Assembly: GCA_003427395.1 (NCBI GenBank)
Contig: BFEA01000450.1
Location: forward strand, 54,987-79,810
Source of the DNA: Chara braunii
Lineage: Eukaryota > Streptophyta > Charophyceae > Charales > Characeae
DNA length: 24,824 bases
Reading direction: 5' to 3'
In this document: piece by piece, positions 1-8,733 of the stretch
Position numbering within the stretch: the stretch's first letter is position 1
How the letters are laid out: each line of letters begins with the position of its first letter
Made by a program: the position numbers and the translations under genes
The notes under the pieces: model-generated
Databases searched by the model: none
The model's input: the letters and a program-made list of their open reading frames with translations, nothing else
What the model was told of the DNA's origin: nothing

Positions 1-2
<2 letters not shown>

Positions 3-74
<72 letters not shown>
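3..74. repeat. (AG)n microsatellite
   Basis: Uninterrupted AG dinucleotide tract at the left edge of the window. It probably continues outside the window. A second long tract of the same kind lies at 18147-18230. Confidence 0.97.
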
Positions 75-78
<4 letters not shown>

Positions 79-755
79 GAACTGCGGCCAAACAGCTCGT
101 GTGATCCAAGACGAAGTCATGCATAACTTCAAAACATACACCGTGATAGTCCAAAATGGATGCAGTACTTCATGAAATCACAAAAGAAGCAACATGTGGA
201 TCCCTCGACCGGTTTCGCTTGTCTACCGGGCATCCTCAGGAGGGTGACTCTAGTGAGCCTTCATGCTCGGAAAGGGAAGCTCCGGCCTTGCTTTCCGAGC
301 TATATAGTCCGTGGCTGCAACCTATGACCCTCTGCACCTACCATCTCCTATGAGCATCTATCTGAGTTTCAAGATCCTTGTATAGTAGTTTATCATACCC
401 GTCTAACATACCCACCTCTCATCCTGATCATAGTACGTCTGCACCGAAAACCAAAACTGCTAGTCGAAACAAAAATTGAATTTTGTTCCTCTGAATAGGA
501 TCGTCGTATGAGCCAAAAACCCGAATGATGAGTCTCAAAGCCTTCCTACGGAAAAAGGGCCCTTGCGGGATCCGAAGGTCTAATCTCAAGAGTCAAAACT
601 GGTCTCTGACAGCTTCTTAACGAAGACCAGCGTAGGAGCCGACCGTCAAAATGATGAAATTACAGAAATAACAAACCTATTGAAAGTCAGCTGCGACATC
701 CGAGAGTCCTACTTCAAAACAGGTGGGGCCGATCCGCACCCTCTCCAAATCCAGT
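75..755. other. left flank, no gene seen
   Basis: No convincing coding region. The longest open stretch, about 65 codons at 156-353, has no recognisable motif. The only structure I see is a perfect 10-bp inverted repeat, GCTCGGAAAG at 265-274 and CTTTCCGAGC at 291-300, with a 16-nt loop. The sequence just left of 756 does not resemble the sequence just left of 15811, so the left edge of the repeated LTR segment is sharp at 756. Confidence 0.6.
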
Positions 756-762
756 TGTTGGA

Positions 763-788
763 CAAAATACCCTTACAAGGGTATTTTG
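763..788. promoter_or_regulatory. 26-nt palindrome near LTR left end
   Basis: CAAAATACCCTT, a 2-nt spacer, then AAGGGTATTTTG: a perfect 12-bp inverted repeat starting 8 nt inside the LTR. It is identical in the other LTR copy (15818-15843) although flanking bases differ. It could be a protein-binding or integrase-recognition element; its role is unknown. Confidence 0.6.
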
Positions 789-1439
789 CCATGTATTTGC
801 ATTAGGCACGGTGACGGCATCAACTACCATGACGTAGCCAGTCTGGAACGAGAGGGGTGTGCATGCTTCGCGTGACACTGAGAGAAAATTCCTCGGCCAC
901 TGAGGCCAGGGAAAAATCGGTGAGAAAATTTCGTATGTGCGCACGTTATTATGACGCGCGCCATGGTGATTAAGATTAGTAGTAATACCCCTCGAGAGAA
1001 GAGGTCAAGGGGTCAGTTGGACTGATGATTGTGTCAGGTAGGACTATGACACGCACTGAGACTTGGTCCAGTGCATGTCTTCCTTCCGGTAATGGGGGTT
1101 CTGAAAATTTCGGTCCTTGCCTTCCCCTACTCAGCCTCCGGGTCGAGTATCCGCCACACCTACTTCTACTTGGTGTGGTACCAGCCTGCCCGCCACTTGA
1201 GTATCTACCCTGCCGCGGCCCTCGATGCCGCAACCACGGCTGAGTACCGGCCTTCGGGCCTTCCGATGAAATGCGTGCCCTTGCGGGTCACGCAAACGCC
1301 CAAGGCGGCGGGCATTCAGATAGGCACGTAGAATTAGCAAGCATGCACACTAGCGCTGGCTGGAGTGGGCTCAGGCCATTGGTTGGACTGGGCCGCATTA
1401 CTTTATGAATACTAGAGCTGCTCCCCTTCTATTCGAAGT

Positions 1440-1523
1440 GGGAGCTAGCTCAGTAGTTGCAGTACAGGGTTGATATGCGGGGGATCCGGGGATCAAGGCC
1501 TGCCACCCTCCGAGCTAGCTCCC
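1440..1523 (+). ncRNA. tRNA-like stem-loop in 5' LTR
   Basis: GGGAGCTAGCTC at 1440-1451 pairs perfectly with GAGCTAGCTCCC at 1512-1523, and TTTT follows immediately, like a Pol III terminator. The start of the element resembles a tRNA A box; the 15811-copy has the full consensus TAGCTCAGTAGG, while this copy has lost one G. The length of 84 nt suits a tRNA, but the T arm is not convincing and no anticodon arm can be assigned. Best read as a tRNA-derived or tRNA-mimicking element and not as a working tRNA. Confidence 0.35.
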
Positions 1524-1844
1524 TTTTGACAGGAATCTCTACCTTTCGTTTTGCCTGGGTTTGAACGGTCGGGACTCGATCCCGCGACCTCGTTATTTAG
1601 GTTGGTTGTGTTATTTGCCTCGTTGAAACGAGACTCTACGCTAGACAGTTGGTAGTAGTTCTCGTTTGAATTCGTTCAAAAATTTTATTTTATTTTAATT
1701 CAGAGGTTAGATTCGTTTCATTATTTTATTTTCTTTTATTAATTATTCGCTTTTCCCGTAGCTTTATCCCCTGATTAACGTAGGTGAACCTGTACTCGGA
1801 AGTCGGACCGATTCAGCCGGAAAAGGGAAGAGGCCCGACCATCC

Positions 1845-3448
1845 NATGTGCTTGGCACACAGTGGCCAAGACCCACAAGTTTGCCCTTGTCAAACAAAGC
1901 TCTTGTAACAGATGAATATGTCCTGAATGGTCTGTCACATAACCACCAACTTTTTCCACAATCTGCATTGTTCAGTCCTAACTAACTATCTCTGATTCTA
2001 CTGAGAGGGGATAAGTGAGGTATGGCCTCAGAGAGAGACTGTCCAATGTCTGATTCCTTCCATGAGATTCTTTCCGCAGGTTGGATTGGTGGTGTGTCCA
2101 AGTGTGTTGGGAGACGGAAGGGAACTCAGACAGGATATTCCCAAAAAGGGGATAAAGATGAGATAGTGAAGAGGATATGAAGAACTACTGCGACAGTAAA
2201 AGAGAAGTGAACTATTATTTACTACCTGAAGCGGAAGAGCAACAACCCAAATGATTAGTTAAGGATATGAGTCAGACAGAAAACACATAGTCTAGAAGGA
2301 AACTTTCTAGATCTCAGTTAGGAAGAGAGATGTTAAATTTCTCTTGGACTGTGTTGTGTCTACAGGTTTCGACACTTCGGAGGACTTACGGGGGAATCCG
2401 CAAGAACAACAATTCTGTTATCTCTGGATAACAGGTCGGTAGAACTCCGACTCAACTTCCACCATGGCTTGACACCCACACGTAAGACAAAACCTAAGAA
2501 AGGAACAGATAAATCTTCCCCTTGTATCTGTGCCTAAATTGTCCAAACCACACTCTGAAGTCTTCGAAAATGTGTGGGGCTGGGGAAAAAGGATTCAGGG
2601 TTAGGAAGGAATGTTGTTTTGAAAGGTTTGGGGCGTGAGTGACATGCTGTGAATGGATTAAAGGTTGACGCTCGTAGCGCATTCTGTGTCTGCATTTATA
2701 TGTGTGTATGTGTTTTCCTGCATCTGCGCAGGTGTTGGACGTTTGTATTGTCTCCTGAGTTTGGGATCTTCTGGATATTCGGGCAAAGGGGCACGACAAT
2801 CGTGAAAGTGAGGTTCACCGCTCAGTCAGCTCCCCTGATTTACATACATATATACATATATATATATTTGTGAATGGGATCGTAGGACAATCGATACTTA
2901 GGAAGTCATTTTGTCTGGGACTTCTTTTGAGAAGAAAGAGAGATTACAAGGTGCTCGACTCTGGCTTCTCATAAGGTCAAGCAAAGCAAAACGTTGAGTC
3001 ATTGTCATAGTTAGCTAAGCGTGGAACACTATCCGAGAAGTGTTCCTGATTAGATAGTGGGTCCTGAGAGTTAACACCTCGGGGCTCAACATACGGGTCA
3101 GTCTTAAGGCGTTCTACCGCGCGTATGCCTATGCTACGGTGATCGAGAAAACGTCCTCGGCTGGCCTACCTCTGCGATTGCATGCAAAAGACTTCGCACG
3201 TGGGTCAGTAGCTCAGCAGGGATACGCCCACCTAAGGGATGATGACAGCTCTCGCAGGTGGAGGTAATGTTGTACCTCGCGGGTTCCCTAACCTGTCGTA
3301 GGGAGTTGCGAGAGGTACAGCACGCGCACACGGTTGGAGTTGGTATTTCGTAAAGTGATAAAAAGAAAACTCATGCGTGACACGACCGTGAGGTCCAACA
3401 CCAAAAACTTTACTTTGCGTCTAGGGTGTGGGACCGCCGCGCGCGACA
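1845..3448 (+). other. remainder of 5' LTR or an insertion in it; no gene
   Basis: No coding motif is seen. The stretch ends in GCGCGACA at 3441-3448, two bases before the primer-binding site, so 3448 is the likely LTR right end. TGTCG at the left end of the 15811 copy and CGACA here make a 5-bp terminal inverted repeat. None of this stretch is found as a clear copy after 16900, apart from a weak resemblance of 3116-3141 to 16901-16928. A TA-rich tract lies at 2841-2870. TAGCTCAGCAGG at 3209-3220 fits an A-box consensus inside a GTGGG/CCCAC stem, but no clear B box follows. Confidence 0.45.
2841..2870. repeat. TA/CATA simple repeat
   Basis: Short tract of ACATA/TATA units, similar in composition to the longer one at 12180-12345. 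Confidence 0.7.
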
Positions 3449-3450
3449 AT

Positions 3451-3470
3451 TGGCGTCGTTGCCGGGGATC
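3451..3470 (+). promoter_or_regulatory. primer-binding site, tRNA-Asp(GUC)
   Basis: TGGCGTCGTTGCCGGGGATC matches the reverse complement of the 3' end of plant tRNA-Asp(GUC), including CCA, at 19 of 20 positions (T for C at position 6). It follows GACA and a 2-nt spacer, the usual arrangement at an LTR/interior junction. This is where minus-strand DNA synthesis would start. The same primer is known from Tat/Athila-type plant Ty3 elements. Confidence 0.85.
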
Positions 3471-3669
3471 TCGCTTTTAGCCGAGGTCCTTAGTGAACGA
3501 ACTCGGGTAAAGCAAAATCCAAGCAAAACGACAATTATTGAAGATTCGGTAATTAACTAAGACTCTAATAGCTGGTGACGAGTAGTCGCTCCAAGTAAAA
3601 TCGGTGTGTAAAATAGGAACTAAATACACATAAATACGATTGCCCTACTTATACTAAGAGTTAGCGAAT
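3471..3669 (+). other. untranslated leader
   Basis: About 200 nt between the primer-binding site and the first likely start codon, ending CGAATATGAC. Two possible 5' splice sites lie here, with GT at 3507 (GTAAAG) and at 3549 (GTAATT). They could serve a spliced transcript to the acceptor at 12460; this is inference only. Confidence 0.4.
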
Positions 3670-4090
3670 ATGACACCTAAGGGTCGTGGGACCGGAACTG
3701 GTAGAGGAAGAGGCGGCAGACAAGGGAAGGCGTCTGAAAGGCCTGTAGACTTAACTAGAGATAGGGAAGAGTGGAAAGAAGATGAAGGACTAGAAGAGAA
3801 GGACGAAGGGTTAAGGGCGAGACGGTATCGGGAGGAGAGGCGTATGCATACCCAGACCCTGATGAGATGGCTTACTATTCGTATAGGTACGCAAGGCGTT
3901 ACGGAGAATCTTCGCCGCGCTTCGAGCTGCCTAGTCGATCGCATCATAGCCCTTACCCACCATCTCAAGAGAGGCAGTTGACTATCCTTTCCCCGCCTCA
4001 CCAACAGGGGCCCCACGGGGCACCAAGCGTGCCTGATCCTCCTGTAGTTGCGCAGTCTGCGTCTCCTGATAGGAGGATGTGCATATCGCT
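3670..4090 (+). pseudogene. leader ORF, Gly/Arg-rich then Pro/Tyr-rich, frameshifted
   Basis: Opens with MTPKGRGTGTGRGRGGRQGK, followed by a charged Asp/Glu/Arg stretch ending around RRYREERR. Around 3840 the sensible reading moves to another frame (3843 onward: AYAYPDPDEMAYYSYRYARR) and continues as a Pro/Ser/His/Gln-rich segment to about 4080. After that the frame becomes hydrophobic and looks non-coding. Composition suggests a disordered, RNA-binding N-terminal domain of a Gag-type or accessory protein. No family recognised. It is the first ORF after the primer-binding site and lies about 190 bp before the duplicated ORF pair. Confidence 0.45.
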
Positions 4091-4280
4091 TTTAATGTTT
4101 TTACTATGTCAAATAGAGATCTTTGGGTTAGTAACATACTTAGTGTACAAAAATATTATATAAAGGTTCAAAAGGATCAAAGGAGATGATGGGATAGAAA
4201 AGAAAATCAGTCAGATCTTAGGATTATAAGTCTACTAGCTAAAATAAAAGAGATGTGGGCTGGATTGTGTTGTGTAGTAG

Positions 4281-5075
4281 ATGGAGTATACAAAAAAAAA
4301 GAAGATGGTTTCTGTCCGATATCAAATCACGATCGGAGAGCCTGTGCAAATGAGGCGTGGCCTGATGATGAATCTGCCAAGTCGTCATGAGGAGAACGAA
4401 GAGACGGGGTATTGTTGGGGGATTTCTGCAGAGGAACAAACTTTCATTTGGATCGAGTCTGGATGGGTTAGAGGCAAAAATCGCGCAGTAGAAAGGGTTA
4501 CCGTGTATCTTTCTTCGGAGAAATTGCAAACTATCATAATAAATTTAGTTTTAGGAACTGATCGATCTCTTTCCAAACTATTGTGGATAGCAGAATCCGC
4601 GCTCAAGTCTAGGAGAAGAGATGTAAGTTTGAATAGGTTTGAAGGAATGATAGGAACTGTGAGGGTAAAAAAGACTAATGATTTTCTTTCGCCCGCGGCA
4701 TATCTAAGGGGAACCCTTCCCATGTTCATCATAGATGCAGCCTTCGGAGGGAGGACCCGAGTGGAAAGGGCTGCGGAAGCCGCAATGGCAATACCTGAGA
4801 GATAATATCACACATCTATCCCTCTGCTGGTATACTACATATACCTAGAGATAGGGCATTTGATTGAAGGAAGGGATCCTCAAGACATACTATCAAGGGT
4901 CGACTCATATGCACGTCAGCACGATTGGAAAAATAGGTAATGTCTACTGGGAGGAACAGAAACAAGGGATCCTCGATCAAATAGGAAGGGGTGCTAAAAG
5001 GAGACTGGGATAAAAAATTGTTAAGGAATGGAGAAATTGAGCAGTTACTAAGAAGAGAAAGGTCCTTTCTTTAGC
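4281..5075 (+). pseudogene. unknown element protein, paralogue 1 (broken)
   Basis: Open from ATG 4281 to a TAA at 4803-4805. The same frame continues after the stop (LLVYYIYLEIGHLIEGRDPQ) to a TAA at about 4939. A shifted frame then reads VYWEEQKQGILDQIGRGAKR, and a further shift gives KKLLRNGEIEQLLRRE up to about 5075. All these pieces align in order with the downstream ORF at 5097-5876. Shared landmarks are FIWIESGW with FLWIETGW, VTVYL with VTLYL, YLRGTLPMFIIDAAFGG with YVKATLLNFIIDEAFWG, and VERAAEAAMAIPE with VERAVLAARSVPE. I do not recognise the family. No signal peptide or catalytic motif is seen. The copy carries one nonsense codon and at least two frameshifts. Confidence 0.65.
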
Positions 5076-5096
5076 TGTTGTAATAGGTATACCAGG

Positions 5097-5876
5097 ATGG
5101 CTCATTTGATGTGGTTCGCTGATCGGAGCTTCCTGATCAACCTGCCAGAGTCAAAGGAAGGAGGAGTCAAAATGACACTACCGAAGAGGACGATAGATAT
5201 GGATGAGGAAATGGATTCATGGTGCGGGATACCGATAGGACAAGAAGGCTTCCTCTGGATAGAAACTGGGTGGACCACAAGGGAAAGACAGACAATAGTG
5301 AAAGTGACCCTTTATCTACCAGCCCTTCTCTGGAGGGCACACGCGATCGATCTTGCGATAGGAGAAAGCCGCCCTGTCTCTCAGTACGTATTAATAGCCG
5401 GAATGACCCTTAACGTGTTTTCAAGGAGGATGTATTGGGGAGAAGAAGGGGAAGTTATAAAATCAATCGAAGCGAAGTGGGCCGCTGAGTTCGTATATCC
5501 AACAAGGTACGTTAAAGCCACGCTTCTGAACTTCATAATTGATGAAGCATTTTGGGGGATTGAGAATGTAGAACGGGCAGTACTCGCAGCCCGATCTGTT
5601 CCAGAGATGGGCTTCGAATTCGAGGTTTCGGAAGTTGTTTACCGTCTATACTTAGAGATGAGACCGAAACTAAAGAATAAGGATTTTTATAACGTACTAT
5701 GCGTGGTAAACACGTATCTACGCATCTACCATTTGGAAGATCTCTCGACCTACTGGCGCAATCTTTGCCGGGAAGCATGTATCGAAAAATTTATAGATGA
5801 GATGTCTTCTTTATTTGGTATGGTTAGAAACTTTTGGCATGGGGACTGGGTGCTCCTAGAAGAGATACTCGGTTGA
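5097..5876 (+). CDS. unknown element protein, paralogue 2 (open, 259 aa)
   Basis: Intact ORF, 259 residues, unrecognised. It is rich in Trp, Glu, Arg and aliphatic residues and looks like a compact globular alpha/beta protein. Landmarks are WCGIPIGQEGFLWIETGW near residues 42-59, VTLYLPALLW near 70-80, LNFIIDEAFWGIENVERAVLA near 143-163, and a C-terminal helical part with YWRNLCREACIEKF near 220-233. The start at 5097 gives the longest frame; an internal Met within VKMTLPKR could also be the start, because similarity to paralogue 1 begins there. It lies between its broken paralogue and gag, where plant Ogre/Tat elements are known to have an additional ORF. That positional parallel is not evidence of homology. 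It is the only long interior ORF without an interruption. Confidence 0.6.
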   Translation: MAHLMWFADRSFLINLPESKEGGVKMTLPKRTIDMDEEMDSWCGIPIGQEGFLWIETGWTTRERQTIVKVTLYLPALLWRAHAIDLAIGESRPVSQYVLIAGMTLNVFSRRMYWGEEGEVIKSIEAKWAAEFVYPTRYVKATLLNFIIDEAFWGIENVERAVLAARSVPEMGFEFEVSEVVYRLYLEMRPKLKNKDFYNVLCVVNTYLRIYHLEDLSTYWRNLCREACIEKFIDEMSSLFGMVRNFWHGDWVLLEEILG

Positions 5877-6013
5877 GAGAAAAGAGGTATGACAAGTCAT
5901 ATAGCGTAAAGAGTTACGTCAAGATAGTGACAAAGAGGGTGGATCAATGGCCGTTTTGTGTGTCTTAACAAGGTCTACGGTCTAGCAGGAACCAAGAAAG
6001 AAAATGGGAAAAG

Positions 6014-8028
6014 ATGGGCGATGCCAGCGCCAACGGAGGGCCGCCAATCACCGCGGCAAAAATCGTCCAGTTACTAGAGAAAAGAACGATAAAGAGATCT
6101 TACCTACCAAGGATAGACATATTCTCTTTCAAAGGGGATAGAGTCACTAATTGGTTAGAACTACTTGAGAAAATCTTCAACCAATTGACACCAGCCGAGA
6201 AGTTCGCCCAGTTGTTGGAGTATGTATGGTGGGAATGCACCTCTGACGTGGAAGAGGTAGTGAGAAAATCGAACAATGATTGGGCTGAGTTTAAAAAGGG
6301 TATGCAAAAGATGTTTAAGTTGGGAGATGGCCTGCTCACAATTGACCATCTCTATAACATGAACAGAGATGACTCCTGATCAGAGCATTCGCCAACACGT
6401 TCGAAAAGACAGCCGAGAGGGTCCCTGGACTGTCTGAAGAAATGCAGTGCGTCATATTCCTAGGGAAATTCTCTGGGTATGAGGCGATGGAACTAACCCG
6501 AAGGGGAGCCGCCGAAAAAAAGACAACCTGGGAAACTATAAAGAGGAACATCGCGGCGGGAGACATGGATCAAGTGTTCCATCACCAAATCAAGTTCGAA
6601 CGAAAGAAATGAAAGGCAGTAGGGACGATCCAAGGAACGGATAGTGTACTAGGAGGAGTGTTGAGCAATATGGCAAATGAGATAAAAGAGCTTAGGGAAA
6701 GAGTGACACTATCGAAAGTGTTAACAGTGATACAGCCGTCAGGAAAGAGAAAAAAGGAAGAGGAAGATGGAGATGAAGAGGCAGAAGATGGAGGACCAGA
6801 AGGAACGGGCAAACTGACTAAGTTTCAGAGGAAGGCTAAAAATATCGCTATCGGAGGACAAGGGTCGGGAAAAGGACAAGTAACTCAACAAGCGATAGTC
6901 CAGTATGGACAAGAGCCGTCAACAAGCACAACGCAATATGGTCAATGACCCGTGGGTCCGCCTATGGGAGCATGGCATGGGTACTTCCCGATAGGGCCAT
7001 GGCCTGCGCAGGGTCCATATCCCATGATACCCCAGAATCAGAATTTGGGAGGAGAACAAAACCGGGGACAACTTCAACTGACCGGGCAAAACCAACCGGG
7101 ATCAAGCCGCCAGGGTGGTCAAAACCAGAACAGGTCCCAAGGACAAGGACAAGGACAAGGACAGGGATACGGACAAGGACGTGGAAGGGGTAGGAATGGT
7201 GGTAGAAATCAGGGACCAGGGGAACGAGGAGCAGGTAACAGAGGAGGTGGAAACCAAGGTAGGAACTGGGGGCAGCCCCAAGGGGGTGCAAATCCAGCCG
7301 GGCAGGAATACCAGCAAAGGTATGATCGTGGATACGACAAAAGCTATGGAAGGGGGTATAGTAGAGGAAACGGACAATGAAACAGACAAGGATATGGCAG
7401 GGGGTGGATTGATTAAAGTGAATACGCTTGTACCCACTGCGCGATCAAAGGGCACACAGTTAAACGATGTCATGTTAGGAAGCTTGACAAGCGTGAAGGG
7501 CTCATAACATCAAACATTGAGGGCGAGGTATTCGACCAAAATGGTAGGGTGATAGATTTTGAGATTCCAGGGGCCACAAGGGAAGAGGCTCTTCGTGTGG
7601 CCGCACTTGGTCCCAACGCACCAGGAATGTTCCGAATTGGGCAGAAAAGGGAAAAACCAGTAGTGCAGGTGGAAAATATAACTAACTTGGAAGAGAAAGT
7701 GAATGGGATGGGGATTGGAGAAGACAAGGGAGACGTGTCGTTGGTGGAAGAAGAAACAGAGGAGGAAGACGTTATGGCTAACGTCAGAGACACGTTCGAT
7801 AGGATGGAAGACTTGGTATACAAAATACGGAGGCTACATCTGAGGCTTCAAGGGATATGTGAAGAAGCAGGATGCCCAAAGGTATTTACCATGGGGCGTG
7901 GGGGAACGGGAGATGGGCCAAATGAACCCAACCCGAGAATGTTGAGAGCCAATATGGCCGCAAGGAACAATGGAAGTCAGAGAAGTATGAGAGGAACAAT
8001 TTCATTCGCTACAAGAAGACCCGCATGA
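6014..8028 (+). pseudogene. gag: Gag polyprotein (capsid, RGG/Gln-rich tail, zinc knuckle)
   Basis: Starts MGDASANGGPPITAAKIVQL. The capsid-like part reads FSFKGDRVTNWLELLEKIFN with a Trp-rich helical segment after it, matching the Retrotrans_gag layout. A shift from frame 2 to frame 1 occurs near 6379, and the continuation is IRAFANTFEKTAERVPGLSE. Frame 1 then stays coherent to 8028 with in-frame stops TGA 6610, TGA 6946, TGA 7378 and TAA 7414. A lysine/glutamate-rich stretch (about 6720-6830) leads into a Gly/Gln/Arg-rich tail (6952-7380). The CX2CX4HX4C zinc knuckle CTHCAIKGHTVKRC is at 7429-7470. The remaining part, to TGA 8026, contains FEIPGATREEALRVAALGP and a helical region. It would form the particle shell and bind RNA. 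The TGA at 8026 may be the real gag end or another mutation, since the same frame runs on into protease. Confidence 0.8.
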
Positions 8029-8733
8029 GGGAATCCTCAAAAGGAAGAAGCCCAGGCTTCCCAGCCAGCAGAAGAAGAACCACCTATCACGGTAGAGGGT
8101 GATGAGGATGAGGATGAGAAGATTGGGGAGGAAGAAGAAAGACAGGCGGAGATAAGGGCTAAGAGAAGGAAATGCGAAGCTAAGGAAGGAAGATCAAAAG
8201 GGGATACGGGACCAAGCAAGAAGAGAAAGTACCAAACCTCGATCGAAGAAGGGGTGGATCTGGAAGGTCTGGTAAATAAATTGCTAGAAGGACACAATGA
8301 ACTACTAAACCTGAAAGAAATCCTCGCTTCGGCTCCGAAGTTAAGAGAGATGGTGAAGGCTAGGTTATCACGCCGGAGAGTAACCTCGGTCCGAATGGGG
8401 GATTTAATTCCCAAGGAGGCTAACCGGAGCGTGGCAGAAAGCAAAATGGACTGGAAGTTCGTGGGAACAGGGTCCATTGATATTATGATAAAGGGGAAGA
8501 CGTGTCCTGGGATGGTTGAGACAGGGGCAGAAATGAATATTATAAACGGGGAAATCGCGGTAAAACTCGGGTTGGAAGTGGATGAGAATGATTGCGGGAG
8601 GAAGGGTTGATCTCGTTTACGGGCCACCTCCTTCTACTCAGATGATAGTGCTGAATGCGCCGAATGCTCAAGCTGCCGGTCAGCATTTTTTAGGGGTGGG
8701 CTCAAGCGGGGCTCCAAAAGGAGGTACAAGACG
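8029..8733 (+). pseudogene. pro: Gag-Pro linker and aspartic protease
   Basis: Continues in the Gag frame after TGA 8026. It begins with an acidic tract (about 8095-8150), followed by a basic Lys/Arg tract (around 8160-8235) that resembles a nuclear localisation signal. Then comes a helical segment and the protease: GTGSIDIMIKGKTCPGMVE, then TGAEMNIINGEIAVKLGLEV. The active-site triad, normally DTG, reads ETG at 8518-8526. The frame breaks at 8610 after DENDCGRKG. A shifted frame gives RVDLVYGPPPSTQMIVLNAP and FLGVGSSGAP, the likely second half of the protease, before the RT frame begins around 8713. The protein would cleave the Gag-Pol polyprotein; in this copy it is probably inactive. Confidence 0.65.

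Larger units (their letters stand above)
756..1844 (+). repeat. 5' LTR, segment shared with 15811-16900
   Basis: Matches 15811-16900 along its whole length with about 54 differences by hand count, mostly transitions, plus one or two single-base indels. The left end is TGTTG here and TGTCG in the other copy, consistent with an LTR starting TG. Sequence similarity ends at 1844, next to an ambiguous base at 1845. It carries a palindrome at 763-788 and a tRNA-like stem at 1440-1523, and its last part (about 1675-1760) is T-rich. Confidence 0.85.

Noticed and set aside
1779-1792. CGTAGGTGAACCTG, identical to a stretch at the 3' end of 18S rRNA
   Set aside because: Only 14 bases match, and neither the upstream helix nor the downstream end of 18S rRNA is present. 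It is part of the LTR in both copies.
1845-1845. Ambiguous base as a collapsed assembly gap explaining the LTR mismatch
   Set aside because: The other ambiguous bases that can be tested (20796, 21675, 23231, 24686) align across duplicated copies without missing sequence. This one is probably also a single uncertain base, though this is not proven.
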